A DNA stretch of 64,000 nt from Neptunicoccus cionae (GCF_014643735.1 NZ_BMKA01000001.1:124001-188000), one strand, 5' to 3'. Positions 34,601 to 43,702 are shown, counted from the first letter of the stretch. Notes: generated from the letters alone by a model not told the origin. Translations and numbers: made by a program.

Positions 34601-35167
34601 AGGGGGGATCGCGGCCCCGTGGGAACCTCGTGGGGTGCGGGTGGCCGAGCAGTGAGGGGGTAGAGCCGCTGTCAGGGAGGAGTGGATGTGAAAATTCGCC
34701 ATGTTGGGCGGGAAGCGGACGTTGGCTGCGGTCTGAACAGATAGCCGCGATGCGGACTTTTCAGACCTTGGATATTCAGCCCTCGCTGGTGCAGCATCGC
34801 TTCGCATCTTCATCACGCTTGTTTTTGCATTGCGGCACAAATCGCCAATCCGGTCATTCAAGGGAATCGATTTCGCCCGCACATAAACCACACTTTCGTT
34901 GTAATCCGGTCAGACCAGTCTGGCGCGGGACAAGCGCCGCCTTGCGCCGCCGTGGCTACGGTTGGCGCTCCATTTCCTCGCATGTGCAGCAGGTCCATTG
35001 GGGTGATCCGGCTTTGCCGCCCCAGGGGATGTTAAAAAACCTTTTCAAAGGCCGCACCGCATTCGACTTATCCGCCGAGGGCTTCCAAGCCGTGGAAATT
35101 TTCCGTTAAGTCCGCGAAAGGAACGACCCAGTGGACTTTTTCCATCTTTTTGCAGTTTTGTACTTTC
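34601..35167. other. Intergenic stretch without a convincing gene
   Basis: About 570 bases between the small acidic protein and the LacI gene. A plus-strand frame is open from 34597 to 35109, but its translation is Arg/Ser/Pro/Cys-rich without domain signs and has no ribosome site at its start. The segment from about 34740 to 34870 may be a decayed repeat. No promoter or RNA structure stands out. Confidence 0.5.
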
Positions 35168-36184
35168 TTATAACCTTTGCAAAGAAGCGCGCATCTCAAT
35201 AGATATGTCCAGCTGATGAGACACTTTTTCCACTCGGTTTTCGATCAAGTCGATCAAACTTTCAGCGGCAACGCGACCCATTTGGCGGTGCGGAACATGC
35301 ACTGTGGTGAGGGCTGGAAAAACGTGCTTGGCCAGCTCAATATCGTCAAATCCGGTGACTGAAATATCATCTGGAACATTGAAACCCAAGTCGCGTGCCT
35401 TTGAGATTACCCCAGCTGCGAGAACATCGTTTCCGCACATGATTACTGTCGGTTTAACGTCAGCCTGAACCAGCTGTTCAAAGGCCGCAGCGCCGCTTTC
35501 TGTTTCATAGGGTGTCTGAATGATGGGGAGGTCATTTAGATGAAAGCCATGTGCCTGCCAGCTGTCCTGAATGCCAGCCAGTCGTTCCGCTGCGCGATCA
35601 TTGCCGTCAAGAATGCCGGAAATGACAGCAATCTGTCTGTGACCCATATCGATGACCTTGTCCGCTAACAGCCGCATTGCGGCACGGTTGTCAAATCCCA
35701 CAGAGGCGTGTTCCGAATCTGGTATCGAGGCCCATGCCAACACTGTTGGAATCCCACGTCGGGCCAGATACTCATACACCGCTTCGTCTCGTTCATAGCC
35801 GATCAGCAGCAGGCCATCTGCGCCACGCGCCACAAGTTCGCGAATTTGCTGAGCTTCCAGTTTCGGCTGATAGGCGCTGCTTGAGACCAGCAAATTGTAT
35901 CCTTTTTCAAGAAGTTTTTCCTGAAAAGCCTGCAAGCCGCGGGCAAAAATAGCGTTCTCCATCGTGGGAATTATCGCGCCGATTGTATGGGATTGTTTGG
36001 CCGCCATCGCCCGCGCGTTGAAATTCGGCGTGTAGCCAAGTGATTCTACCGCTTCCATCACTTTCGCCAGCGTTTTGGGCGACACTTTTTGTTTTTCGTT
36101 CAGGCAACGCGACACCGTAGCCGTCGAAACACCAGCGGCGTTTGCGACATCATCCAATGTAGGAATGCTAGGTGAAACATGCAT
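35168..36184 (-). CDS. LacI/GalR-family transcriptional regulator of the DHPS operon
   Basis: 338 residues. N-terminal LacI HTH (TLDDVANAAGVSTATVSRCL, with the hinge segment NFNARAMAAKQSHTIG near residue 55) and a periplasmic-binding-protein-like effector domain (GADGLLLIGYERDE, ISVTGFDDIELAKHVFPALT). It is divergent from the DHPS/TRAP operon and two LacI-type operators lie between, so it is almost certainly the local repressor, with DHPS or a downstream metabolite as inducer. Confidence 0.93.
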   Translation of the reverse strand: MHVSPSIPTLDDVANAAGVSTATVSRCLNEKQKVSPKTLAKVMEAVESLGYTPNFNARAMAAKQSHTIGAIIPTMENAIFARGLQAFQEKLLEKGYNLLVSSSAYQPKLEAQQIRELVARGADGLLLIGYERDEAVYEYLARRGIPTVLAWASIPDSEHASVGFDNRAAMRLLADKVIDMGHRQIAVISGILDGNDRAAERLAGIQDSWQAHGFHLNDLPIIQTPYETESGAAAFEQLVQADVKPTVIMCGNDVLAAGVISKARDLGFNVPDDISVTGFDDIELAKHVFPALTTVHVPHRQMGRVAAESLIDLIENRVEKVSHQLDISIEMRASLQRL

Positions 36185-36250
36185 TTGCGGGCAGATCCTC
36201 GGCCGTTCTGTGTTGGTCTAACGTAAAATAAATAATTTGCAGATTAAAGA

Positions 36251-36287
36251 TGTAAGCGCTTGCAATTTTTTTATGTAAGCGTTTACA
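36251..36287. promoter_or_regulatory. Two LacI-type operator boxes
   Basis: TGTAAGCGCTTGCA (36251-36264) and TGTAAGCGTTTACA (36274-36287), both close to the LacI-family consensus TGTAA-N-CG-N-TTACA with the central CG. Their centres are 23 bp apart, about two helical turns. They sit between the divergent lacI-type gene and the TRAP/hps operon. Confidence 0.85.
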
Positions 36288-36320
36288 CTGGGCTCGAACC
36301 AGACAGCAGGGAGGCTCGTC

Positions 36321-36509
36321 ATGTTTCTCATCGGTGCAGCTATTGTATTTACAGCGTTCTTTTTGAACGTAGCGTTGGGCGCTTTTGCCGACGCTGCGGT
36401 CCTCGGGGACGTCGGTGAAATGTTGGTTCTGTCTTGTGCGTCGGTTTTGTTTGTCGTCGCCATTTTAAGAAAAGAAGCTGATCGCTCGGAGAACGACGAC
36501 AGCAGATAA
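36321..36509 (+). CDS. Small two-segment membrane protein leading the DHPS operon
   Basis: 62 residues: hydrophobic segments at about 2-20 and 30-48, then a charged tail KEADRSENDDSR. GGGAGG precedes the ATG at 36321, and the gene begins 34 bases after the operator, so it is the first gene of the operon. It ends 22 bases before the TRAP binding-protein gene. I know no family for it; a transporter accessory role is possible. Confidence 0.7.
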   Translation: MFLIGAAIVFTAFFLNVALGAFADAAVLGDVGEMLVLSCASVLFVVAILRKEADRSENDDSR

Positions 36510-36530
36510 GCCTAATGGGAGGAGATCCAG

Positions 36531-37682
36531 ATGGATCAGCAAGATCGTAAAGAGATTGCGTCAGTAGAACGCCGGAATTTTCTAAAAGTAGCATCAAGCG
36601 CAGGTTTCACGGCCGCACTTGTGGCAGGTGCCGCAGGCACGCTTTGGTCGACTGAGGCCGCAGCGCAATCTGCCACTGAAGAGCGCGATCGCGAAGCCGC
36701 GGCCGAGCACACGATGACAGTCGCCACAGCCTATGTTCTGGGTGCATCGCGCAGCTATCCTATCATGCAGCTGGACCTCAAAGAGAACATCCAGAACGCC
36801 ACAAACGGCAAGGTCTACGTCAAGCTGGCCCCGGGTGGTCAGTTGGGTGCAGGCGGTGCGTTGGTGCAGGCCGTTCAGGGTGGCACAATCCAGGCCGCGC
36901 AGCATTCGCTGTCCAACTTTGCGCCTTTCGCCTCCACTGTTGACCTGATCAACATGCCTTACTTGTGTGGTTCCAACCAGCGTTTCACAAACCTTGTGAA
37001 CTCCGATTTTTGGAACACCAACGTCACGCCCAAAATCGAACAAAACGGCTTTAAGCCTTTGTTCTACGTCAACATCGACCCGCGGGTTGTTGCGGTTCGT
37101 AAGGGCGGCAACGGTGCTGTTCTGACGCCGGGCGATTTGGACGGGGTGAAATTCCGCGTGCCGGGGTCTGCGATGTTGCAGCAGTATTACCGCATGGTTG
37201 GCGCCAACCCGACGCCTGTTGCATGGGGTGAAACGCCTTCCGCGATCCAGCAGGGTGTGGCTGATGCGCTTGACCCGTCGGTCGGCGCGCTCTTCGTGTT
37301 CGGCTTCAAGGACATGCTGTCCCACGTGACGTTCACGCAAGCGGTACCAGACTCACAGGTCTATTCGTGTAACCTCGAATGGTTCAACTCCATGCCTGCC
37401 GACATCCAAGAAGGCATCATGTGGGCCTCCGAGATGACTGGGCACCAGAATCTTGCCAAAGTGCCATCCGCACGTGCGCATGCCATGGCCGAGCTGGCCA
37501 AAGCCGGCGTTGAATTCCACAGCCTCAGCGATGACCAGCTGGCCGAGTGGAAAGACGCAGGCGGTTATCAGCGTTCCGAGTGGGACGAGTTCAAGGTCGA
37601 GCTTGCTGGTTCCATGGATGCCTTTGCGCAGATGGAAGAAGCGGCCTCGACACAAGGTAAGTACTACGTGCACGACGCGTAA
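36531..37682 (+). CDS. TRAP transporter substrate-binding protein, DHPS operon (HpsKLM-type), Tat exported
   Basis: 383-residue DctP-family binding protein. The N-terminus has a twin-arginine motif, VERRNFLKVASSAG, followed by a hydrophobic stretch ending TEAAAQS, so export is likely by Tat in folded form. Further landmarks: LAPGGQLGAGGALVQAVQGG, LDGVKFRVPGSAMLQQYY and VADALDPSVGALFVFGFKD. It should bind DHPS given the downstream hpsN-O-P genes. GGGAGG precedes the ATG. A perfect hairpin follows the stop. Confidence 0.9.
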   Translation: MDQQDRKEIASVERRNFLKVASSAGFTAALVAGAAGTLWSTEAAAQSATEERDREAAAEHTMTVATAYVLGASRSYPIMQLDLKENIQNATNGKVYVKLAPGGQLGAGGALVQAVQGGTIQAAQHSLSNFAPFASTVDLINMPYLCGSNQRFTNLVNSDFWNTNVTPKIEQNGFKPLFYVNIDPRVVAVRKGGNGAVLTPGDLDGVKFRVPGSAMLQQYYRMVGANPTPVAWGETPSAIQQGVADALDPSVGALFVFGFKDMLSHVTFTQAVPDSQVYSCNLEWFNSMPADIQEGIMWASEMTGHQNLAKVPSARAHAMAELAKAGVEFHSLSDDQLAEWKDAGGYQRSEWDEFKVELAGSMDAFAQMEEAASTQGKYYVHDA

Positions 37683-37691
37683 ACGAACCCG

Positions 37692-37725
37692 TCGGACGCC
37701 GCCACGGCGTCCGACACTCTTTTTC
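37692..37725 (+). terminator. Intrinsic terminator/attenuator after the TRAP binding-protein gene
   Basis: Perfect 10-bp arms GTCGGACGCC (37692-37701) and GGCGTCCGAC (37707-37716) with a 5-base loop, followed by ACTCTTTTTCTTC. It has full terminator geometry yet lies inside an operon, so partial read-through into the permease and hps genes is expected. Confidence 0.8.
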
Positions 37726-37792
37726 TTCTACATGCAAACGGTTCGCGCACAGGATGTGCGGTCTGTTTGCATGGCAACCGAAGGGACGCATT

Positions 37793-38305
37793 GTGGAATT
37801 CCTGCGCAAATTTGATCAAAATGCGGAGCGCTGGCTACTTTTGATCTTCTACGTGATGCTGGTCATCACCATGGCCGTTGAAGTGCTGCGCCGCGAAATA
37901 TTCGCCTATTCGTCCATCTGGGGCGAAGAAATTGTGCGGTATTCCTTTATTTATCTCGCGTGGATCGGGGCCTCGGCGGCCATAAGAGAACGCGCGCACA
38001 TCCGCATTGATGTGGTCATGCACTATCTCGGTCAACGGCCCAAAGCGCTCCTGTATATGTTTGGTGATATCGTCATGATGGTTGTCGCTTTGATCGCGCT
38101 TTATTGGTCGTTTGAAGCTGTACACGTGTCATGGAAGTTCGGTTCTGTGACGGACGGTTTGCGGATCTCCAAGGTGTGGTTCCTCATGGCTGTTCCCACA
38201 GGTTTTGGCCTGATGATCTGGCGTCTGCTGCAATCGCTGCGCCGCGACTTCATTTCCCTCAAGACTGGCAAGCCGGTCTATGAGGGCGACACTCTGTTTG
38301 ATTGA
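37793..38305 (+). CDS. TRAP transporter small permease (DctQ), DHPS operon
   Basis: About 170 residues with four membrane segments and the DctQ landmarks IWGEEIVRYSFIYLAWIGAS and RERAHIRIDVVMHYL. The GTG at 37793 is preferred for its AAGGGA site and family-like length; an ATG at 37754 would add 13 residues. It pairs with the DctM 11 bases downstream. Confidence 0.9.
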   Translation: MEFLRKFDQNAERWLLLIFYVMLVITMAVEVLRREIFAYSSIWGEEIVRYSFIYLAWIGASAAIRERAHIRIDVVMHYLGQRPKALLYMFGDIVMMVVALIALYWSFEAVHVSWKFGSVTDGLRISKVWFLMAVPTGFGLMIWRLLQSLRRDFISLKTGKPVYEGDTLFD

Positions 38306-38316
38306 GGAGCAGCGCT

Positions 38317-39645
38317 ATGCTTTGGAACACTGTCGCGCAGACTGTTGAGCTTGGCTGGGACTTTTATGTGCCTGTCATCTTATTCGTAGCTCTTATCGCA
38401 ATGGCCGTGCCCGTGTGGGCGGCGATTGGATCCTCTGCCATTTTGATGTTGCTCATGTCAGGCGACCTGCCGCTCAGCCTTGTGGGCGAGCGGTTGTTCA
38501 CCGGCATTGACGCCTTTGCACTGACCGCGATCCCGCTGTTCATCCTGACCGGCGACGTGTTGGTCCGAACGGGGCTCAGTCGTAAGTTCCTCGACGTGGC
38601 CGAAGCACTCACCTGCTTCACCAAAGGCGGTTTCGGCTCTGCCACGGTGCTGGTCTGCGGCATGTTTGCTGCGATCTCAGGCTCAGACGCGGCTGGTGCT
38701 GCTGCGGTGGGTCGTATGACGATCGCTCGTCTGGTCGAGGCTGGATACCCCCGCCCCTATGCCTGCGCTCTGGTGGCCGCGGGTGCTTGTACAGGTATCC
38801 TGATCCCACCTTCTATCGCTTACATCATCATCGGCCTTGTGCTGGGTGTTTCCGCCTCCACCTTGTTCCTCGCGGCCTTGATCCCCGGTCTGTGCATCCT
38901 GTTTGCGATCCTGATCACCAACCTCGTTGTGAACCGGGTCTATGCCTATGAGGGCGGCGGCAATCTGACATTCTCCGAATGGCTGGCTAATCTGGGCCGT
39001 GCGCTCAAATCTGGCTGGTATGCGTTCATCGTGCCCGGCATCATCTTTTATGGCATCTTTTCTGGGCGTCTGACGCCAACAGAAGCCGGTGCAACTGCTG
39101 TTGTTGTTACGATCTTGATGGGGTTTCTCCTCAGAACACTTAGCTTTGCTGATTTCCCTGCGATGTTGGTCAGCTCGGCCAAGGTCAACGGCGTGATCCT
39201 TCCTATCATCGCCTTTTCTGCCCCACTGGCCGAAGCCCTTGCGATCATGGGTGTGCCACAAGGCTTTGTCACCTCAGCCACAAGCCTTACCAATGAGCCG
39301 TGGATCCTGATCCTGTTGATGATCGGCATCCTGATCGCGGCGGGCTGTGTGATGGAAACCACGCCCAATATCGTGATCTTGGCCCCGATCCTTCAGCCTT
39401 TGGCCGAAAACATCGGCATGAACGAGATCCAGTTTTGCATCATGATGATCACCGCGCTTGGTGTGGGATTCATCACGCCACCGCTGGGCCTTAACCTCTT
39501 TGTTGTCTCTGGCATCACGGGTGAATCAATCCTGAAGATCGCCGCGCGCGCCGTGCCATTTGTATTGTGCATGTTTGTCGTGGTCTTGTTCATCGCCTAT
39601 GTGCCAGCCGTTTCAACAACTTTGCTTCCAGATATCTACAAGTAG
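38317..39645 (+). CDS. TRAP transporter large permease (DctM), DHPS operon
   Basis: 442-residue transport subunit with about 12 membrane segments. Typical blocks: LTAIPLFILTGDVLVRTGLS, AISGSDAAGAAAVGRMTIAR, GACTGILIPPSIAYIIIGLV and GVGFITPPLGLNLFVVSGI. ATG 38317 follows GAGGAGC; a TTG 15 bases upstream is less likely. It ends 12 bases before hpsN. Confidence 0.93.
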   Translation: MLWNTVAQTVELGWDFYVPVILFVALIAMAVPVWAAIGSSAILMLLMSGDLPLSLVGERLFTGIDAFALTAIPLFILTGDVLVRTGLSRKFLDVAEALTCFTKGGFGSATVLVCGMFAAISGSDAAGAAAVGRMTIARLVEAGYPRPYACALVAAGACTGILIPPSIAYIIIGLVLGVSASTLFLAALIPGLCILFAILITNLVVNRVYAYEGGGNLTFSEWLANLGRALKSGWYAFIVPGIIFYGIFSGRLTPTEAGATAVVVTILMGFLLRTLSFADFPAMLVSSAKVNGVILPIIAFSAPLAEALAIMGVPQGFVTSATSLTNEPWILILLMIGILIAAGCVMETTPNIVILAPILQPLAENIGMNEIQFCIMMITALGVGFITPPLGLNLFVVSGITGESILKIAARAVPFVLCMFVVVLFIAYVPAVSTTLLPDIYK

Positions 39646-39657
39646 GACCCCAAAACA

Positions 39658-40965
39658 ATGACACGCGAATACCTCAAGAAAGCGACCCTCACATCGGCGT
39701 CTGGCGCATCGGACGTCCACGATACGGTTGTCACTATTCTGGATGACATCAAGGCAGGCGGCGACGCCAAAGCGATGGAATATGCTGCCAGATTCGACCA
39801 GTACGAAGGCAATGTTCTGTTGACCCAGGCCGAGATTGAAGCCGCCAGCGCCTTGGTTCCCGAAAAGCTCAAGGCGGATATCCAGTTCGCCCACGACAAC
39901 GTCAAACGCTTTGCCGAGCTGCAGAAGAGCACTGTCGCCGACGTCGAGATGGAGATCGAGCCGGGCTATGTGGCCGGTCAGAAGGCGATCCCTGTGGATG
40001 CCGCAGGCTGCTACGTGCCCGGCGGCCGCTACAGCCACATCGCCAGCGCCATCATGACCGTCACCACTGCTAAAGTGGCGGGTTGCAAGCACATCACCGC
40101 CTGTTCACCACCGCGCCCCGGCGTCGGTGTGGCCCCCGCCATCATCTATGCCGCGCACATTTGTGGCGCTGACAAAATCTTGGCCATGGGCGGCGTGCAG
40201 GGCGTGGCCGCAATGACCTACGGCCTGTTCGGGTTGCCCAAGGCCAACATTCTCGTCGGTCCGGGCAACCAGTTTGTTGCCGAAGCCAAGCGCATCTTGT
40301 TCGGCAGTGTCGGCATCGACATGATCGCTGGCCCCACCGACAGCTTGGTCCTTGCAGACAAGCACGCCGACCCGCACATCGTTGCGACCGACTTGGTCAG
40401 CCAAGCCGAACATGGCTACAACTCTCCGGTGTGGCTGGTCACTGACGACCGCGCATTGGCCGAAGACGTCATGGCGCGCGTGCCGGGCTTGATCGAGGAC
40501 CTGCCACAGCTGAACCGCGACAACGCATTTGCCGCATGGCGCGACTATGCCGAAGTCATCGTGTGTGCCGACCGCGTCGATATGGCCAAATGCAGCGACG
40601 AATACGCACCCGAGCATTTGACTGTGATGGCCGAAGACCTCGATTGGTGGCTGGAAAACCTGACCTGCTACGGGTCGCTGTTCTTGGGTGAAGAAACGAC
40701 AGTTTCCTACGGCGACAAAGCGTCGGGCACCAACCACGTTCTGCCGACTTCTGGCGCGGCGGGCTACACGGGCGGTCTGTCGGTGCACAAGTACATGAAG
40801 ATCGTCACATGGCAGCGCGCAACGCAAGAAGCCTCCAAGGATGTGGCGATTGCAACTGCCCGTATCTCGCGGCTTGAGGGGATGGAAGGGCACGCGCGCG
40901 CCGCAGATGTGCGCCTTGCCAAATACTTCCCCGGCGAAAATTTTGACCTGACAGCCGAAGGTTGA
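39658..40965 (+). CDS. hpsN: Sulfopropanediol 3-dehydrogenase HpsN
   Basis: 435-residue HisD-family zinc enzyme. HpsN oxidises (R)-DHPS at C3 to (R)-sulfolactate with two NAD. Zinc/catalytic residues by comparison with HisD: Gln249, His252, Glu319-His320, Asp353, His412, all present. The identification rests on family plus context: TRAP genes upstream, hpsO and hpsP immediately downstream, sulfopyruvate decarboxylase further on, and no histidine genes. A second, gap-free paralogue lies at 22933-24240. Confidence 0.93.
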   Translation: MTREYLKKATLTSASGASDVHDTVVTILDDIKAGGDAKAMEYAARFDQYEGNVLLTQAEIEAASALVPEKLKADIQFAHDNVKRFAELQKSTVADVEMEIEPGYVAGQKAIPVDAAGCYVPGGRYSHIASAIMTVTTAKVAGCKHITACSPPRPGVGVAPAIIYAAHICGADKILAMGGVQGVAAMTYGLFGLPKANILVGPGNQFVAEAKRILFGSVGIDMIAGPTDSLVLADKHADPHIVATDLVSQAEHGYNSPVWLVTDDRALAEDVMARVPGLIEDLPQLNRDNAFAAWRDYAEVIVCADRVDMAKCSDEYAPEHLTVMAEDLDWWLENLTCYGSLFLGEETTVSYGDKASGTNHVLPTSGAAGYTGGLSVHKYMKIVTWQRATQEASKDVAIATARISRLEGMEGHARAADVRLAKYFPGENFDLTAEG

Positions 40966-40969
40966 ACAC

Positions 40970-41731
40970 GTGACCCACACTGCCCCCCTTTTTGACCTGT
41001 CTGGCAAGGTTGCTTGTATCACAGGTGCCAGTTCCGGCCTTGGCCGTCGCGCAGCGATCACGCTCGCCGCGGCGGGGGCGTCGGTTGTGGTTATTGCAAG
41101 ACGTGCGGAGGCTTTGGATAGCCTTTGCGCTGAAATCGGCCCTAAGGCTGCGCGGGTCGTGGCCGATGTGGCAGACCGCGAAAGCCATGCGCAATTGGTC
41201 AGCGATGTTTCTGCCCCGTTTGGCGCGCCGGACATTCTGATCCATGCGGCGGGCGTCAACACGCGGCAAGTGGCGGATGACGTGACGCCGGAGGGATGGG
41301 ATCAAACGATTGCCCTGAACCTGAATGCGCCATTCTTTTTGTCTCAGGCCTTTGTGCCTGCCATGCGTGACAAGGGCTGGGGGCGCATCGTGAACTTTGC
41401 CTCATTGCAAAGCAAACGGGCCTTCCCCGGCGGCATTGCATATGGCGCGACCAAAGGCGGCATCAGCCAGTTGACCCGCGCCATGGCTGAGGCTTGGTCC
41501 CCCCACGGGATCAACACCAATTCCATCGGGCCGGGGTTTTTCCCCACGGAATTGACCGCGGCGGTTTTTGACGACCCAGCGCGTGCCGACCGCAATGCCG
41601 CGCAAACCTGTGTCGGTCGCAACGGGACATTGGAAGATATAGACGGCCCGATTTTGTTTTTGTGCTCGGATGCGTCTGCATTTGTCACAGGTCAGGTTCT
41701 GATGGTTGACGGAGGGTTCACTGCAAAATGA
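40970..41731 (+). CDS. hpsO: HpsO: DHPS 2-dehydrogenase (SDR family)
   Basis: 253-residue classical SDR: TGASSGLGRRAA at residue 18, HAAGVN (NAG-like) near 90, catalytic Ser in NFASLQSK and YGATKGG (Y-x3-K) near 158. With HpsP it interconverts the two DHPS enantiomers through the C2 ketone so that both reach HpsN. The start is GTG 40970, 4 bases after hpsN; its stop overlaps the hpsP start (ATGA). Confidence 0.9.
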   Translation: MTHTAPLFDLSGKVACITGASSGLGRRAAITLAAAGASVVVIARRAEALDSLCAEIGPKAARVVADVADRESHAQLVSDVSAPFGAPDILIHAAGVNTRQVADDVTPEGWDQTIALNLNAPFFLSQAFVPAMRDKGWGRIVNFASLQSKRAFPGGIAYGATKGGISQLTRAMAEAWSPHGINTNSIGPGFFPTELTAAVFDDPARADRNAAQTCVGRNGTLEDIDGPILFLCSDASAFVTGQVLMVDGGFTAK

Positions 41732-42708
41732 AAGCACTGGTTTATCAAGGCGTTGAGACATTGGATTTTACCGATGTGCCGGATGCGACCCCGCAAGCCG
41801 GAGAGCACCTGATTAAGGTTGAGGCCGTTGGCATCTGCGGATCTGACATGCATGCTTATCTTGGCCATGACGAACGCCGTCCTGCGCCGCTTATTTTGGG
41901 ACACGAGGCGGCTGGCAAGATCGTGGGCGGCACACATGATGGGATGCGCGTCACTGTAAACCCGCTGGTGACTTGCGGTGTCTGCCCTGCTTGCAAGGCA
42001 GGCCGCGAGAACCTGTGCCCTGAGCGGCAGATCATCTCAATGATGCCACGCGAAGGCGCGTTTGCGCAATATGTGGCGATGCCGATGTCCAATCTGGTCG
42101 AAGTGCCGGATCATGTGCCACTGGAAAAGGCCGCATTGGCGGAACCATTGGCCGTCAGTTGGCACGCCGCGCGACTGGTGCTTGAGGCGCTGCACCCCGC
42201 GATGGATCGTCGTGCGTTAGTGATCGGTGGTGGGGCCATCGGTTTGGCCGCGTCGCTTGCGCTGAAAGCGATGGGGCTGGACGACGTGACTATCGTGGAA
42301 CCTGATCCCGCCAGATGTGCCTTTTTGTGTGACCAAACGGGTCAAACTGCGGTTGCGGAGACTGACCAAAGTTATCCTGTGGTGATCGACGCGGTCGGGT
42401 TCGGGGTGACGCGCGCCTCTGCCACTCGCCTTGTGCAGCCGGGCGGTGTCATCGCGCACGTGGGTTTGGGCGATGATGGCCTCGGCCTAGACGTGCGCCG
42501 CATTACCCTGCAAGAGATCGCGTTTATCGGTACCTACACCTACACTGCCGTCGATTTTCGCGAAACGGCCGCTGCTCTGTTCGATGGGCGTCTCGGCCCG
42601 TTGGACTGGACCCAAACCCGCGCCTTGGCCGAAGGGGCAAATGCCTTTGCCGAACTGCGTGCAGGCGAGGTTGCGACACCGAAAATCATTCTTGCCCCCT
42701 GGTCTTAA
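41728..42708 (+). CDS. hpsP: HpsP: DHPS 2-dehydrogenase (zinc MDR family)
   Basis: 326-residue zinc-dependent dehydrogenase with catalytic region GICGSDMHAYLGHD/GHEAAG, structural-zinc lobe CGVCPACKAGRENLC and Rossmann GGGAIGLA near 168. HpsP acts on the DHPS enantiomer opposite to that used by HpsO, so the pair acts as a racemase. It overlaps hpsO by 4 bases. Close paralogue at 24243-25229. Confidence 0.9.
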   Translation: MKALVYQGVETLDFTDVPDATPQAGEHLIKVEAVGICGSDMHAYLGHDERRPAPLILGHEAAGKIVGGTHDGMRVTVNPLVTCGVCPACKAGRENLCPERQIISMMPREGAFAQYVAMPMSNLVEVPDHVPLEKAALAEPLAVSWHAARLVLEALHPAMDRRALVIGGGAIGLAASLALKAMGLDDVTIVEPDPARCAFLCDQTGQTAVAETDQSYPVVIDAVGFGVTRASATRLVQPGGVIAHVGLGDDGLGLDVRRITLQEIAFIGTYTYTAVDFRETAAALFDGRLGPLDWTQTRALAEGANAFAELRAGEVATPKIILAPWS

Positions 42709-42736
42709 CAACGACGGCCCAACCGGAGATCTACCC

Positions 42737-43147
42737 GTGTATCAAAAAATCCTTGTTCCCATGGCGCTTGACCACGGTGTGTCCAAAGGCACCCTGGAGA
42801 TTGCCAAAGCTCTGACCGGCGGCACCGGTGAGATTATCGCCCTGCATGTCTATGAAGCGCCACAAGGGTCTATTCAGTCGTATGTAGATGATGCAGCCAA
42901 AGAAGAAGGGCTTGCGCGGGCGCGGGCCGAACTACAGGCAAAAACCGAACACCTGAGCGGCGTGAAGGCCAAGATGGTGATTGGACATACCTACCGCTCC
43001 ATCATTGACTATGCCGTGACGCACAGCATTGATTGCATCGTCATGGGATCACACAAACCGGGGTTCAGCGACTATTTTCTGGGCTCGACTGCTGCGCGTG
43101 TTGTGCGGCATGCGCCCTGCGCTGTGCACGTTTATCGCAGCACATAA
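42737..43147 (+). CDS. Universal stress protein UspA family, in the DHPS operon
   Basis: 136 residues from GTG 42737 (GGAG 8 bases upstream): KILVPMALDHGVSKGTLEIA at the N-terminus and the ATP motif MGSHKPGFSDYFLGSTAARV at the C-terminus. Usp genes are often found next to TRAP transporters, where some bind the transporter or ATP. It sits between hpsP and comD, 28 and 48 bases from its neighbours. Confidence 0.88.
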   Translation: MYQKILVPMALDHGVSKGTLEIAKALTGGTGEIIALHVYEAPQGSIQSYVDDAAKEEGLARARAELQAKTEHLSGVKAKMVIGHTYRSIIDYAVTHSIDCIVMGSHKPGFSDYFLGSTAARVVRHAPCAVHVYRST

Positions 43148-43195
43148 CGCTGACTTGCTCAAAAGAATTCTATCCAATCAGAAAGGCTTTTTCTT

Positions 43196-43702
43196 ATGAA
43201 TATCGACAAGAAGATCGTGGATGATCTTGTCGCAAACGACGTCTCTTTCGTCACCACCGTGCCGTGCAAACAGCTCGCTGGTGTGATCGAAGAGGTCGAC
43301 GTACGCGAAGACATTTTCCATATCCCGTCAAACAAAGAAGACGAAGGCATGGGGCTGTGCGCCGGTGCCTTTATGGGCGGCAAACGCCCCGCCATCATCA
43401 TGCAGAACACCGCGATTGGTGTGACGATCAATACGTTGGCAACGCTGACGCAATTCTACCGCATGCCGCTGCCGATGATTATCTCCTACCGGGGTGAATT
43501 GCGCGAGCCTGTGGCCTGTCAGGTCGAAATGGCAGTACACACCAAAGCGCTGCTGGCACAGTTGAACATCCCGACCTACCACTTCCACTGGAAGGACGAT
43601 GTCAAGGAATTCGACAACATCCTGAAATACACCTTCATGTGCAACAAACCCGTGGCGATCCTGACCGACGCCAACTTCTGGGGAGGCTATGGCGACCAAT
43701 GA
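43196..43702 (+). CDS. comD: Sulfopyruvate decarboxylase alpha subunit
   Basis: 168-residue alpha subunit, matching the pyrimidine-binding half of thiamine diphosphate decarboxylases. IPSNKEDEGMGLCAGAFMGG carries the Glu that activates the cofactor; IIMQNTAIGVTINTLATL and MIISYRGELRE are ComD-like. With ComE it decarboxylates sulfopyruvate to sulfoacetaldehyde. The small split-subunit size distinguishes it from full-length TPP enzymes. It overlaps comE by 4 bases. Confidence 0.93.
   Translation: MNIDKKIVDDLVANDVSFVTTVPCKQLAGVIEEVDVREDIFHIPSNKEDEGMGLCAGAFMGGKRPAIIMQNTAIGVTINTLATLTQFYRMPLPMIISYRGELREPVACQVEMAVHTKALLAQLNIPTYHFHWKDDVKEFDNILKYTFMCNKPVAILTDANFWGGYGDQ

Noticed and set aside
34597-35109. 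170-residue plus-strand reading frame
   Set aside because: Arg/Ser/Pro/Cys-rich composition, no ribosome site, no domain features; looks like random open frame in GC-rich DNA.
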